Assembly: GCF_000018945.1 (NCBI RefSeq)
Contig: NC_011978.1
Coordinates: 962,729-1,026,728, forward strand
Reading direction: 5' to 3'
Length of the DNA: 64,000 nucleotides
DNA from: Thermotoga neapolitana DSM 4359
Lineage (GTDB): Bacteria; Thermotogota; Thermotogae; Thermotogales; Thermotogaceae
In this document: piece by piece, positions 1 to 12,624 of the stretch
Layout: each line of letters starts with the position of its first letter
Numbering within the stretch: the first letter of the stretch is position 1
Position numbers and translations under genes: made by a program
Notes under the pieces: generated by a model
The model's database searches: none
Seen by the model: only the letters and a program-made list of their open reading frames with translations
What the model was told of the DNA's origin: nothing

Positions 1-2
1 CA

Positions 3-503
3 GGTCACAAGGGTATCGAAGAACTTCTATCCCAGGAAAGAGGAGAGAATGTTGTCAGAGTGTTTCCAAAGCCAATTCACAGAAATGTCATTCCCCTCAT
101 AGGGGATGTTCAGGACAATCTCTTTACACAGGAAGAGATGAAGATGATAAACGAAACAAGGAAGATCCTCAACGATTACTCGATAAGGGTTTATCCAACA
201 ACCGTGAGGGTTCCTGTTCTTTACGGCCACTCCGAAGCAGTTATGGTGAGATTGAAGAGGCCGTTTGAGTCACTGGAGAAGGTGAAAGAGATCATAGCAT
301 CGGGAGAAGATGTTGTTGTGACGGATGATCTGGTGACAGCCGTTGACGTTGCCGGAAAGAACGAAACGTACGTCTGCAGGCTGAGAAAGGGGGACGAGCG
401 TTCCATCCTGTTCTGGAACGTGGCGGACAACATCCGTGTGGGTGCCGTAACCAATGCGGTGAGAATCTTGCTGAAGCACGCAAAGATGAACGGAAGGATG
501 TGA
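3..503 (+). CDS. asd: Aspartate-semialdehyde dehydrogenase, C-terminal part (5' end outside window)
   Basis: This enzyme reduces aspartyl phosphate to aspartate semialdehyde with NADPH, the step between aspartokinase and DapA. Only the last 166 or so residues are inside the window; the frame is open to the left edge, so the nucleotide-binding domain and the active-site cysteine are missing. What is seen is the C-terminal dimerisation and catalytic part: HKGIEELL near the edge, the conserved RVPVLYGHSEAV segment whose His is the general base in this family, and the terminal DNIRVGAVTNAVRIL helix typical of Asd. The stop is 4 bases before dapF, so it heads the visible lysine operon. An ATG/GTG start at about position 60 would cut the conserved fold and is not the true start. 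Confidence 0.9.
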   Translation, partial: GHKGIEELLSQERGENVVRVFPKPIHRNVIPLIGDVQDNLFTQEEMKMINETRKILNDYSIRVYPTTVRVPVLYGHSEAVMVRLKRPFESLEKVKEIIASGEDVVVTDDLVTAVDVAGKNETYVCRLRKGDERSILFWNVADNIRVGAVTNAVRILLKHAKMNGRM

Positions 504-507
504 AAAA

Positions 508-1205
508 GTGGTCTGCTATTCTGCGAACGGAAACACTTTCCTGATGGTAGACAATACCGAAAAAAAGATCTCCGAGAACGAAAAGCCCGATTTTGTGCGA
601 AATCATGTTGGTGATCTGGATGGTGTGATATTCGTAGAAAAAGTGGGCGAGAAGTTCTTCATGGATTATTACAATCGTGATGGAAGCATGGCAACCTTCT
701 GTGGAAACGGTGCCCGTGCTTTTTCGCAGTATCTGATAGACAGAGGATGGGTGAAACAGAGAAAATTCACCTTTCTTTCAAGAGCGGGGGAAATAAAGGT
801 TTTCCTGGACGATGGAATCTGGGTGAGGATGCCTGCTGTTTCAGAAGTGAAAGAACTCGAAGTGGACGGTTACAGGGGACATTTTGTGGTGGTGGGGGTT
901 CCCCATTTCATTCTTGAAGTGAAGAACGTGGATGAAGTGGATGTGGAGAAACTCGGAAGGCTCTTGAGACACAAAACCAATGCCAACGTCGACTTTTATG
1001 AGGTTGCCCAGGGCTTTCTGAAGGTAAGAACGTACGAACGTGGTGTGGAGAGGGAAACGAAAGCCTGTGGAACTGGTGTAACTGCTGTTTTCTTCGTGCA
1101 CCACAGCAGAACAGGTTCTAAGGAGATGAAAGTTCTGGTACCCGGGGGAACGCTTTTCCTCAGAGAAGAGAATGGGGAAATCTATTTGAAGGGGGATGTG
1201 AGAAG

Positions 1206-1221
<16 letters not shown>
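508..1221 (+). CDS. dapF: Diaminopimelate epimerase
   Basis: DapF converts LL-diaminopimelate to the meso form used for lysine and peptidoglycan. It is a cofactor-independent epimerase with two catalytic cysteines. Both are visible: Cys65 in FCGNGAR and Cys187 in KACGTGVTAV, each at the start of a half-domain. The N-terminal NGNTFLMVD matches the usual GND motif. At 237 residues it is shorter than the roughly 275 of enteric DapF, with compact loops rather than a missing domain. The GTG at 508 is chosen because it keeps the first strand and follows AAGGATGTGA at a sensible distance. It overlaps dapA by 16 bases, so the two are probably translationally coupled. Confidence 0.9.
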
Positions 1222-2737
<1,516 letters not shown>

Positions 2738-2738
2738 A

Positions 2739-3440
2739 GTGGATGCAAGAGAGATCATAGAGATGATAGCAAAGTCAAAAAAGAAAACTCCCATTGTCGC
2801 TTACATAAAGGGAAAACTCGATGGGATAGATTTCTCTAAATTCAAGTTTTTCGGTAACGATCAGTTTGGAGTTCTTTTTGGAGAGTACGAGGACTTCAGA
2901 GAGTTACTCGAAAAGTATGGTGAAAAGATAGAAGACTACCATCTGGAAGTGAAGGCAAGAAACTCCGCCCTTCCTCTTGCAGACATCACCAAGTACAGGG
3001 CTCGAATCGAACCGGGTGCGATCATAAGGGATATGGTGGAAATCGGTGAAGGTGCCGTGATCATGATGGGAGCAGTGATAAACGTTGGAGCGGTGATTGG
3101 TGAGGGAACAATGATAGACATGAACGCTGTCGTGGGTGGAAGGGCCATCATAGGAAAGAAATGTCACATTGGAGCGGGTGCGGTTATCGCCGGTGTTATA
3201 GAACCTCCAAGTGCAAAGCCAGTGGTAATAGAAGATGAGGTGGTTGTCGGAGCAAACGCTGTGATACTGGAGGGTGTCACGGTTGGAAAGGGGTCTGTGG
3301 TGGCTGCCGGAGCCGTTGTAACAAAAGATGTTCCGCCGTACACCGTGGTTGCAGGTGTGCCTGCGCGTGTGATAAAGCAGATAGACGAAAAGACAAAGGA
3401 AAAGACCAGGATCGTTGACGAATTGAGAAATCTCGAATGA
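2739..3440 (+). CDS. dapH: Tetrahydrodipicolinate N-acetyltransferase (acetylase branch)
   Basis: DapH acetylates tetrahydrodipicolinate with acetyl-CoA, committing the pathway to the N-acetyl branch found in Bacilli and Thermotoga. The protein is a left-handed beta-helix acyltransferase: from about residue 85 onward it is built of hexapeptide repeats such as [25 protein letters not shown] and GAGAVIAG. The start is GTG at 2739, six bases after GGAGGTGA (2726-2733), giving 233 residues. Longer readings from 2682 run inside dapB without a ribosome site. The presence of an M20 deacetylase three genes downstream supports the acetyl rather than succinyl assignment. The paired aminotransferase is not in this window. 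Confidence 0.93.
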   Translation: MDAREIIEMIAKSKKKTPIVAYIKGKLDGIDFSKFKFFGNDQFGVLFGEYEDFRELLEKYGEKIEDYHLEVKARNSALPLADITKYRARIEPGAIIRDMVEIGEGAVIMMGAVINVGAVIGEGTMIDMNAVVGGRAIIGKKCHIGAGAVIAGVIEPPSAKPVVIEDEVVVGANAVILEGVTVGKGSVVAAGAVVTKDVPPYTVVAGVPARVIKQIDEKTKEKTRIVDELRNLE

Positions 3441-3454
3441 CGGAGGTTGTAGAG

Positions 3455-5868
<2,414 letters not shown>

Positions 5869-6945
5869 ATGGACGAAATAGAACTGAGACATCTTCTCCA
5901 CATGAATCCAGAACCCTCCTTTAAGGAATTCAAGACCCAGGAGATTCTCAAATCGGCGATCCAGAAGATCGGTTACGGAAAGATAATGGAGGTTGCCGGA
6001 ACAGGCCTGGTCGTTGAGAAGAAGGAAACAGAGGGACCCTACGTTGTGTTGAGGGCGGAAATGGACGCACTTCCCATCAAAGAGGAGACAGGATGGGAAT
6101 TTGCCTCAAGAAACGACTACATGCACGCCTGCGGTCACGACTTTCACATGAGTGCCCTCTTCGGTGCCATGAAACGATTGAAGACTGTACGAAAGAATTT
6201 CCTCTTTGTTTTTCAGCCTGCCGAAGAAACCGGTGGTGGCGCAAAGGAGGTTGTTGAGTTTCTAAGAAAAAACTACACCATCAAAGCCGCTGTTGGATTC
6301 CACGTGACGGACGAGTACGATGTGGGGACGGTGGTGTCGAGAGCCGGGGTGTTGTTTGCCTCGGCGACGGAATTCGATGTATACTTTAAAGGTGTCCCTG
6401 CTCACATTGCCTTTGCCGAAAAAGGAAAAGACGCTTTGAAAGTGGCTGTTTCTTTCCTGCACTGGCTTTATGGCAGAAAGTGGGATGCCCTCGTTGGTGT
6501 TGGGAAAATCGTTGGTGGTCGGGTGAGAAACGTGGTTCCTTCAGAGGTGAAGATAGAAGGTACCATAAGAGCAAAATCGTTGAAGATAGCAGAAGAAATA
6601 TTATCAGAGATGAAGAATCAACTTTTGAGTCTCAAAGATAGTTCTGGTGTTGATTTTTCTCTCGAAAAGGGAAGTGTCTATCCGGAGGTGAAGGTCAACG
6701 CAGACCTTCTGGAGATATTGAAGAAAACCTGTGAAAGATTGAACCTCAGGTTCATCGAATGCGAAATGAAGAAGACTGGAGAAGACTTTGGATACTTCAC
6801 GCAGGTGTTTCCATCTCTTTCCTTCTGGTTTGGTGTGGGAGAAGGGGAAAAGAGAGTTGGACTTCATCATCCTTGCTTTCTTCCAAAGGACGAGTACATA
6901 CCTCTGGCATCTGAGCTTCTTGCCTTTCTTGCGGAGGCAATATGA
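5869..6945 (+). CDS. N-acetyl-diaminopimelate deacetylase, M20 family
   Basis: An M20D-type metallo-amidohydrolase of 358 residues. Seen motifs are LRAEMDALPI (residues 62-71), the metal-binding HACGHDFHM (residues 86-94), QPAEETGGGAKEV with the catalytic Glu near 119, and GFHVTDE. The nearest family roles are hippurate/IAA-type hydrolases and N-acetyl-LL-diaminopimelate deacetylase. The operon position between lysA and fur, together with dapH, makes the diaminopimelate role the best inference: it would remove the acetyl group to give LL-diaminopimelate for DapF. The ATG directly follows the lysA stop, and the end overlaps the Fur ATG by 4 bases. Confidence 0.88.
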   Translation: MDEIELRHLLHMNPEPSFKEFKTQEILKSAIQKIGYGKIMEVAGTGLVVEKKETEGPYVVLRAEMDALPIKEETGWEFASRNDYMHACGHDFHMSALFGAMKRLKTVRKNFLFVFQPAEETGGGAKEVVEFLRKNYTIKAAVGFHVTDEYDVGTVVSRAGVLFASATEFDVYFKGVPAHIAFAEKGKDALKVAVSFLHWLYGRKWDALVGVGKIVGGRVRNVVPSEVKIEGTIRAKSLKIAEEILSEMKNQLLSLKDSSGVDFSLEKGSVYPEVKVNADLLEILKKTCERLNLRFIECEMKKTGEDFGYFTQVFPSLSFWFGVGEGEKRVGLHHPCFLPKDEYIPLASELLAFLAEAI

Positions 6946-7370
6946 GGAGTGTGAACGAGATGAATCTGGAAGAGATTGTCGAACAGTTGAAAGCAAAAAA
7001 GATCAAGTTGACGACACAGAGAATGGAAATCATAAAGTTCGTATCGAAGATGGAAAAAGGACACTTCGAAGCAAAGGAACTGTTCTCTGTCCTTTCAAAA
7101 AAGATACCATCCCTTTCCATAGCAACGCTGTACAGCACCCTGTACCTTCTTGTGGATCTCGGTGTGATATACTCTTTCAGCGATGGGCAGAAAACTATCT
7201 TCGACTTCAACCCTGCACCACACGGACACTTCGTATGCAGGATCTGTGGAAAGATAGAAGACATCGAGATAAAAAAACTGGATCTTGAAAAGATCAGGGG
7301 AAAGAGAGAGAAGATAGAAATCGTCATACGTGGTGTGTGTGAAGATTGTCTGAAGAGGGTGAAAGATTGA
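6942..7370 (+). CDS. Fur-family metalloregulator
   Basis: A 142-residue DNA-binding repressor of the Fur/PerR/Zur family. The winged-helix N-terminus contains the typical KLTTQRMEI and IATLYSTLYLL recognition helix. The C-terminal domain has HGHFVCRICGK and CEDC, the two CxxC pairs that hold structural zinc. Whether it senses iron, peroxide or zinc cannot be told without comparing regulatory-site residues. The ATG overlaps the stop of the deacetylase, with GGAGG (6933-6937) four bases ahead, so it is co-transcribed at the tail of the lysine operon. No Fur-box-like palindrome is evident nearby. Confidence 0.9.
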   Translation: MRSVNEMNLEEIVEQLKAKKIKLTTQRMEIIKFVSKMEKGHFEAKELFSVLSKKIPSLSIATLYSTLYLLVDLGVIYSFSDGQKTIFDFNPAPHGHFVCRICGKIEDIEIKKLDLEKIRGKREKIEIVIRGVCEDCLKRVKD

Positions 7371-7759
7371 GGTTTTTCACCCAGTTGTTGTCTATTCTTC
7401 TGATAGTTGTGGGCACAATTGGATTTATAGGATGGGTGGCTTTTTATTTCCTTGAACCCTACATTTCCACTTTTCTGGGGGTTAGCGTTCCGAAGAACTT
7501 TCTTGCGGTGTTGCTTTCTTTGTTTCTTCCGTTTCTCTTTTCGGGAATTTCCTTGAACTATTACACTTCTTCTGGAAAGAAATGGCTTGCGGTACTTGGT
7601 TTTCTTCTTCTTTTTCCTTCCCTGGTAGCCCAGCTCTATGGTCTTTACGTCTTTGGAAATCTTGTTTCCAGACTCATCGGTGTATACGTTCTCTTTTTAC
7701 TCTTCACCGTGGTGTTGCTTGCCTTCTTTTTGACTGTCATCAGGAGGGATGAGTCCTGA
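7367..7759 (+). CDS. Small four-helix membrane protein, function unknown
   Basis: I do not recognise this 130-residue protein. It has four strongly hydrophobic segments (about residues 5-26, 40-60, 70-92 and 97-122) separated by short polar loops, and ends with IRRDES, so it should be an integral inner-membrane protein. The TTG at 7367 overlaps the fur stop (TTGA) and follows GAGGGTGA at 5 bases, so it is chosen over the upstream TTG 7346. The end overlaps the CTG start of tmcAL. Position between fur and tmcAL suggests co-transcription but gives no functional clue. Confidence 0.75.
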   Translation: MRFFTQLLSILLIVVGTIGFIGWVAFYFLEPYISTFLGVSVPKNFLAVLLSLFLPFLFSGISLNYYTSSGKKWLAVLGFLLLFPSLVAQLYGLYVFGNLVSRLIGVYVLFLLFTVVLLAFFLTVIRRDES

Positions 7760-9033
7760 AAGTCCTCGGTGTTGTGGTTGAATACAACCCGTTCCACAAC
7801 GGCCACCTCTATCATCTGACACAGGCTAGAGAGATCGTAAAACCTGAATACACAATTGCTGTGATGAGTGGGAACTTCTGTCAAAGAGGAGAACCTGCGG
7901 TGATAGATAAATTTGCCCGCGCCGAGATTGCCCTGAAAATGGGGATAGACGTTGTCCTGGAACTTCCAACGACTTTTGCCATCCAGGATGCGGGTGGTTT
8001 TGCGTTCGGTGCTGTGAGTCTGCTCGACGCAACTGGTGTTGTCACAGATGTTGTCTTTGGAAGCGAGTCCAACGATATAGATTTCCTGTGGCAGGTGGCG
8101 AAAATCCTTTTTGAACAGCCTGAGGAATACAAATCGTTTCTGCATGAAGAATTGAAGAAGGGCCATTCTTTTCCAAACGCGCGCAAATTTGCTTTGATGA
8201 GGTACTTTTCCCTCAAAGGATGGAACGAAAAGAACGTTCTGAGACTCGAAAAGTCCAACGACATCCTTGGAGTTGAATATCTTCACTCTGCCCTTCGAAT
8301 AGGATCTTCGATCAGGTTTCACACGATAAAGAGAGTGGGAGCAGAAGAAAAGGACGGTTCTTTCAAAGGAAAATTCTCAAGCGCCACAGCGATCAGAAAT
8401 CTTTTGAGAGAGAAGAGATGGGACGAGACCAGGGAATCCCTTCCGGATGCATCCTACGAGATCCTGATGAGAGAGTTCAAAGAGGGAAGAGGCCCTGTGT
8501 TTCTGGAGCACATGGGAGATTTCATGCTGGCGTTTTTCAGGTTGAAAGACAGAGAATACTTTGAAAAAATACACGGGTTTTCCGAGGGGCTGGAAAAAAG
8601 GTTTCAAGAGTGTGCCAGACAGACGGGGTCGTACAGAGATTTCCTGGAGTGCGTCAAGGCGAAAAGATTCACTTTTTCACGAATAAGAAGACTGTCTCTC
8701 TTCTCTGTTCTGGAAATGAGCAAGGAATTCGTTGAAAAAAGCAACGAAAAGGGGCCTCAGTACATCAGAGTGCTTGGTTTCACTGAAAGAGGAAGAAGGA
8801 TCCTGGCGATCATGAGAAAGAAAACAAAACTACCCATCGTAACCAACATGTCTCTTTACAGAAAGGTGCTGGAAAAAACAGACCTGCCTGTGGATAGAAA
8901 CCTCTTCATTGAGCAACTGAAACTCGATGTGAAGGCAACCAATTTTTACTCCACGTTCTTTCCGTCGAGGGAAGAAAGATGCGGAGAAAGGGACTTTGCA
9001 ATTCACCCGGTTTTTTTGAGGGCAGAGACATAG
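7756..9033 (+). CDS. tmcAL: tRNA(Met) cytidine acetate ligase (CTG start)
   Basis: TmcAL uses ATP and acetate to form N4-acetylcytidine at the wobble position of elongator tRNA-Met. The N-terminus has the nucleotidyltransferase-like VVEYNPFHNGH motif, then SGNFCQRGEPA and DKFARAEIALKMG, all hallmarks of the family (formerly UPF0348). The frame has a stop at 7750 and no ATG, GTG or TTG before the VVEYNPFHNGH strand. CTG 7756 is the only start that preserves the first beta strand KVLGVV and it sits 7-8 bases after GGAGGG (7743-7748), overlapping the previous stop as CTGA. GTG 7774 is the fallback. The 425-residue protein overlaps rsmB convergently by 31 bases. Confidence 0.88.
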   Translation: MKVLGVVVEYNPFHNGHLYHLTQAREIVKPEYTIAVMSGNFCQRGEPAVIDKFARAEIALKMGIDVVLELPTTFAIQDAGGFAFGAVSLLDATGVVTDVVFGSESNDIDFLWQVAKILFEQPEEYKSFLHEELKKGHSFPNARKFALMRYFSLKGWNEKNVLRLEKSNDILGVEYLHSALRIGSSIRFHTIKRVGAEEKDGSFKGKFSSATAIRNLLREKRWDETRESLPDASYEILMREFKEGRGPVFLEHMGDFMLAFFRLKDREYFEKIHGFSEGLEKRFQECARQTGSYRDFLECVKAKRFTFSRIRRLSLFSVLEMSKEFVEKSNEKGPQYIRVLGFTERGRRILAIMRKKTKLPIVTNMSLYRKVLEKTDLPVDRNLFIEQLKLDVKATNFYSTFFPSREERCGERDFAIHPVFLRAET

Positions 9034-10298
9034 AACGGTGTAAGGGTCTCGTCTGGTAGCATCAGAAATCCAAAGCCGTCCCACAACCCTTCTACTCCGT
9101 AATCCTCCAATCTTTTTCTCAAATCGATCACTTCAACATCAGGGGTTTGCTCAGCGAAGGCTTTTATGACCTCTGTGTTCTCTTCTTTCGTTATGGTGCA
9201 TGTGCTGTACAGCAAGATGCCTCCTTTCTTCAAGAGTTTCCACGACTGAGAAAGTATTCTAAACTGTTTTTCCGAAAGTTCTTTGAACTCTTCTTTTTTT
9301 GCTCTTCTCAACACCTCTGGATGGTTTCTTGCCGTCCCAAGAGAAGAGCACGGTGCATCCACAAGGATTCGATCGAACTCATCTTGAATGAACTCCGTGA
9401 GGCGCTCCGCATCTGCGAGTTTGATCTTCACAGAGGAAAGTTTCAGGCGTCTCACGTGTTTTTCGACCAGTTGTAACCTTTCCATGCTCACGTCTGTTGC
9501 CAGAATTTCACCTTTATCCTTCATCAGTTCAGCAATGAAGGTTGTCTTTCCACCCGGAGCAGAGCATGTGTCCAGTACTTTCATATTCGGTTCCAGATCC
9601 ATGAGGAGCGGTACGATCTGAGAAGATTCTCCCTGAACCGTGGCAAGGCCTTCCGTTATGACCTTCGAATCGTTCAGAGGTACTCCCAGTTTCTTTATCA
9701 CAACAGAAAATGGAGAATGTTTTCCATAAATAGCTTCTGTTCCCTCTTTTGAGAGGATCTCTATGACTTCCTCTCTGGTCGTAACAAGCGAGTTCACACG
9801 AAGCACGGTTGGAAGCGGTTTCTGATACCACTCCATGATCCTCAGCACAACTTCTTCTGGAAGAAAGGACCTCCAGTAGTCGACTAGCCACTTTGGATGT
9901 GAATAAACAAGATGAAGGTCGCTGGGAGGTGGGACACTCTTCACTCTTCTCAGCACAGCGTTGACAAGTTTTTTGAAGTTTTCGTTTTTGACCAGTTTCA
10001 CCGTTTCACTCACTGCGGCGTAATCCGGCACACCATCCATGAAGAGAAGCTGATAGACTCCCATTCTCAAGGCTACCCTCACGGCTGGTGGAATGTCTGG
10101 ATTTCTGAGAAGTTGGTTTATATACCAGTCCAGGAGTTCTTCCTTCCTCATGACTCCCCACACGAGTTCCTTGAGGAATCTCCTGTCTCTATCGTTCAAA
10201 ACAGAGAGGACGCTGTCCACGTCCTCTCTGTCCAGAAATTTTTCCTTTTCATACTTTCGAAGGAGCCTGTAAGCGAGTAATCTCACGTTTGTTCTCAT
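9003..10298 (-). CDS. rsmB: 16S rRNA cytosine-967 C5-methyltransferase
   Basis: RsmB (Sun/NOL1/NOP2 family) methylates a cytosine in 16S rRNA. The 431-residue protein has an N-terminal NusB-like RNA-binding helical domain (to about residue 140) and a Rossmann methyltransferase domain with VLDTCSAPGGKTTF for S-adenosylmethionine binding, DAPCSSLG (motif IV) and LLYSTCTIT carrying the catalytic cysteine (motif VI). The ATG overlaps the stop of the preceding zinc-peptidase gene (10295-10298). It is the last gene of the phoH-led minus operon and converges on tmcAL, also an RNA-modification gene. Confidence 0.93.
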   Translation of the reverse strand: MRTNVRLLAYRLLRKYEKEKFLDREDVDSVLSVLNDRDRRFLKELVWGVMRKEELLDWYINQLLRNPDIPPAVRVALRMGVYQLLFMDGVPDYAAVSETVKLVKNENFKKLVNAVLRRVKSVPPPSDLHLVYSHPKWLVDYWRSFLPEEVVLRIMEWYQKPLPTVLRVNSLVTTREEVIEILSKEGTEAIYGKHSPFSVVIKKLGVPLNDSKVITEGLATVQGESSQIVPLLMDLEPNMKVLDTCSAPGGKTTFIAELMKDKGEILATDVSMERLQLVEKHVRRLKLSSVKIKLADAERLTEFIQDEFDRILVDAPCSSLGTARNHPEVLRRAKKEEFKELSEKQFRILSQSWKLLKKGGILLYSTCTITKEENTEVIKAFAEQTPDVEVIDLRKRLEDYGVEGLWDGFGFLMLPDETLTPFYVSALKKTG

Positions 10299-10987
10299 CT
10301 TCTATCACCAAAAAGTCCTGCCAGAGCTATCATTCTGAGAAGCTGGAGGAATGCTGTCAAAGACGAAGCAACGTATGTGAGGGCGGCTGCACTCAGAACC
10401 TCTTTGACGCCCTTCAGTTCGTACTCGGGCATCAGCATAGAGGTTTCAAGAAGTTTCACCGCCCGTCTGCTGGCGTTGAACTCCACAGGAAGAGTGATCA
10501 GTGTGAAGAGCACTACCAGTGAAAACAGGATTATACCCAACCTTATCAAAAACGGTGTGTAGAAGATGAGACCGAAGAGGAAGATGAACCACGAGAGGTT
10601 CGATCCCATTGCAACCGCCGGTACCATCATGTTTCTCAAAGCAAGCAGAGGATACTTTTCTGCATCCTGCATGGCATGCCCCACTTCGTGAGCCACAACT
10701 CCAAGAGAGGCAACAGAGGTTCCTTTGAAGTTCTGTGGAGAGAGTCTGAGAACTTTCTTCACAGGGTCATAGTGATCGGAGAGAAATCCAGAAACGACTT
10801 CTATTTTTACATTGTAAATACCTGCATTTTCAAGCAATCTCTTTGCGAGTTCGTACCCTGTGAGTCCCAGAGAGGATCTCACCTGTGAGTACCTGGCGTA
10901 AGCTGTCTGAACCCGTATCTGTGCCCAGAGTGCCAGCAGCAAGCCCGGAATGAGTATGATGAAGGTCGGATCAAAGAAGAAGAACAC
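10295..10987 (-). CDS. Membrane zinc metallopeptidase, YugP-like
   Basis: A 230-residue neutral zinc metallopeptidase of the YugP / Zn_peptidase_2 family. It has an N-terminal hydrophobic segment (residues 4-20), the zinc-binding HEVGHAMQD motif in mid-protein, and two long hydrophobic helices in the C-terminal half, so the active site lies at the membrane. Its substrate is unknown in the family. GTG 10987 follows GGAGGTGATA. It sits between the DUF1015 gene (12 bases upstream) and rsmB (4-base overlap), in an operon otherwise about RNA and signalling; no specific partner can be inferred. Confidence 0.85.
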   Translation of the reverse strand: MFFFFDPTFIILIPGLLLALWAQIRVQTAYARYSQVRSSLGLTGYELAKRLLENAGIYNVKIEVVSGFLSDHYDPVKKVLRLSPQNFKGTSVASLGVVAHEVGHAMQDAEKYPLLALRNMMVPAVAMGSNLSWFIFLFGLIFYTPFLIRLGIILFSLVVLFTLITLPVEFNASRRAVKLLETSMLMPEYELKGVKEVLSAAALTYVASSLTAFLQLLRMIALAGLFGDRR

Positions 10988-10999
10988 ACTATCACCTCC

Positions 11000-12220
11000 T
11001 CAGCCAAAGACGTGGACCACCAGACCGCTCAGAAGTTTTGGTTCAAACCAGGTAGACTTTGGTGGCATGGTTTTTCCTTCATCTGAGACTCTCATCAGCG
11101 TTTCTATGTTCACGGGATACAGAGCAAAGGCCACATCGAATTCTCCTTTGTCAACGATTCTCTCCAGTTCACAGAGCCCTTTTATCCCACCTATGAAGTC
11201 TATTCTATCGTCCTCTCTCGGGTTGGAAATTCCGAAAACTGGTTCAAGAAGTTCGCTCTGGAGTATGTTCACGTCTAGACTTTCGACAACGTCTTCAGGG
11301 ATTTCCCTGGGAATTAACACATACCATTTTCCATTTCCCACGTACATCGTTATCTCGTGCTCTCTTGAAGGTCTTGCGGGAACAACATAGGACCTGTAAA
11401 AGTCGAACTTTTCTGAAACTTGCTCTAGAAGTTCTTCCACAGTGATGTGAGAACGAACAACCCTGTTGTAATCGAATATCCTGAGCTGGTTATGGGGGAA
11501 TACCGTTGCCATGAAATAGTTGTGTGGTCCCTTTCCTATTTCCTTGTCGAGAATATCACTCACCCTTGCGGCTGCGGCTGCTCTGTGGTGTCCATCTGCT
11601 ATGTACAGGTTTTCTATGTTTTTGAAAAGGTTCTTTATTTCTTCGATCTCTTTTTCATCGGAGACAACAAAAAATTCGTGAACCACATCCAGGTCGTCCG
11701 TTAGCCTGTAAATGGGTTCCAGAGAGTCGGCAAGCTCCATCAGTTTCCTGTCCAGCACTTCCATGGATCTGTAGAAGAGGAAGACCTGTCCCGTGTGAGC
11801 CCTTGTTGCCAGGATGTGCTGAACCCTTTCCTCTTCTTTCTTTTTTCTGGTGAGTTCGTGTCTCTTTATGTGACCTTTTTTGTATTCTTCCACGGGAAAC
11901 AACGCCACAAGACCCGTCTGTATGTGATCTCCCATCTTTTGACGGTATATGTACAGGGCTTCTTTTTCTTCCTGGATCAGGATGCCTTTTTCTATGAATT
12001 CCTCAAGGTTTTTTCTGGCTCTCTCCATGTCTTCAGGGGTAGGATCCATTTCTATTTCATGCGTTTCTGCCTCAACCCTCGTCACTCTGAGGAAACTGAG
12101 CGGGTTGCTTTTGATGGTCTCCTTGGCTTCGAGGAAGGACACCACGTCATAGGGTTTTGCCACGAACTTTTCAACTACGTCCCTTCTTGGCCGGTACCCC
12201 CTGAAAGGCTTGATCTCCAT
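11000..12220 (-). CDS. DUF1015 family protein
   Basis: A 406-residue conserved protein of the DUF1015 family (COG4198 type), with no established biochemical role that I can state. Visible family marks are RPRRDVVEKFVAKPYDVV near the N-terminus, the HELTRKKKEEERVQH segment, and the invariant-looking ADGHHRAAAAARV near residue 215, which resembles a catalytic or phosphate-binding loop. Related families include free-serine kinases, so a kinase role is possible but only an inference. ATG 12220 is preferred because GGAGG is 10 bases upstream; ATG 12229 has only 1 base spacing. The start lies about 46 bases inside ybeY, an unusually long overlap. Confidence 0.82.
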   Translation of the reverse strand: MEIKPFRGYRPRRDVVEKFVAKPYDVVSFLEAKETIKSNPLSFLRVTRVEAETHEIEMDPTPEDMERARKNLEEFIEKGILIQEEKEALYIYRQKMGDHIQTGLVALFPVEEYKKGHIKRHELTRKKKEEERVQHILATRAHTGQVFLFYRSMEVLDRKLMELADSLEPIYRLTDDLDVVHEFFVVSDEKEIEEIKNLFKNIENLYIADGHHRAAAAARVSDILDKEIGKGPHNYFMATVFPHNQLRIFDYNRVVRSHITVEELLEQVSEKFDFYRSYVVPARPSREHEITMYVGNGKWYVLIPREIPEDVVESLDVNILQSELLEPVFGISNPREDDRIDFIGGIKGLCELERIVDKGEFDVAFALYPVNIETLMRVSDEGKTMPPKSTWFEPKLLSGLVVHVFG

Positions 12221-12624
12221 TCGTTCCATACCTCCTCTACATAGATATGTTGTTTTTCGAACATCTCTTTTGCGTTTTTATCTTCGAACTCGTGATCGTA
12301 CCCTGCAAGGTGAAGTATCCCGTGTATTACAACTTCTATCAGTTCTTTCTCAAAGGTGTTGTTGTATTCCTTCGCATTCTCTTCAACGACCTCGGGACAG
12401 ATGTAGATTTCTCCGTAAACTTCCTCGAAGAGAGGAAAGGTAAGCACATCTGTTGGGAAGTCTTCACCACGGAATTCTCTGTTCATTTCTTTTATTTGAT
12501 CTTTACTCACGAGTATCACGTTCGTGTTGACGTTTCCTATCTCCTTCTTTACGATTTCGTCTAATTTTTCACTCAAACTTTTTAAGATCTCTTTTCCTTT
12601 TCCTTCACCCAGAATTTTGATCAT
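12175..12624 (-). CDS. ybeY: Endoribonuclease/rRNA maturation factor YbeY
   Basis: YbeY is a zinc-dependent single-strand endoribonuclease involved in 16S rRNA 3'-end maturation and ribosome quality control. The 149-residue protein has the family's three-histidine zinc site in VIHGILHLAGYDHE (HxxxHxxGxDH) and FRGEDFPTDVLTFPL upstream. The ATG lies 20 bases inside the end of the pgpH-like gene, and its 3' end overlaps the DUF1015 gene. The phoH-pgpH-ybeY order is a widely conserved bacterial cluster, which supports all three assignments. Confidence 0.93.
   Translation of the reverse strand: MIKILGEGKGKEILKSLSEKLDEIVKKEIGNVNTNVILVSKDQIKEMNREFRGEDFPTDVLTFPLFEEVYGEIYICPEVVEENAKEYNNTFEKELIEVVIHGILHLAGYDHEFEDKNAKEMFEKQHIYVEEVWNEWRSSLSGGTGQEGT

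Noticed and set aside
1-60. Lysine riboswitch ahead of the lysine operon
   Set aside because: The operon start lies left of the window, so nothing can be said; no riboswitch is visible between the genes inside it.
9003-9033. Terminator for tmcAL at the T-run 9010-9016
   Set aside because: There is a run of seven T but no stem immediately before it, and the region is coding on both strands.
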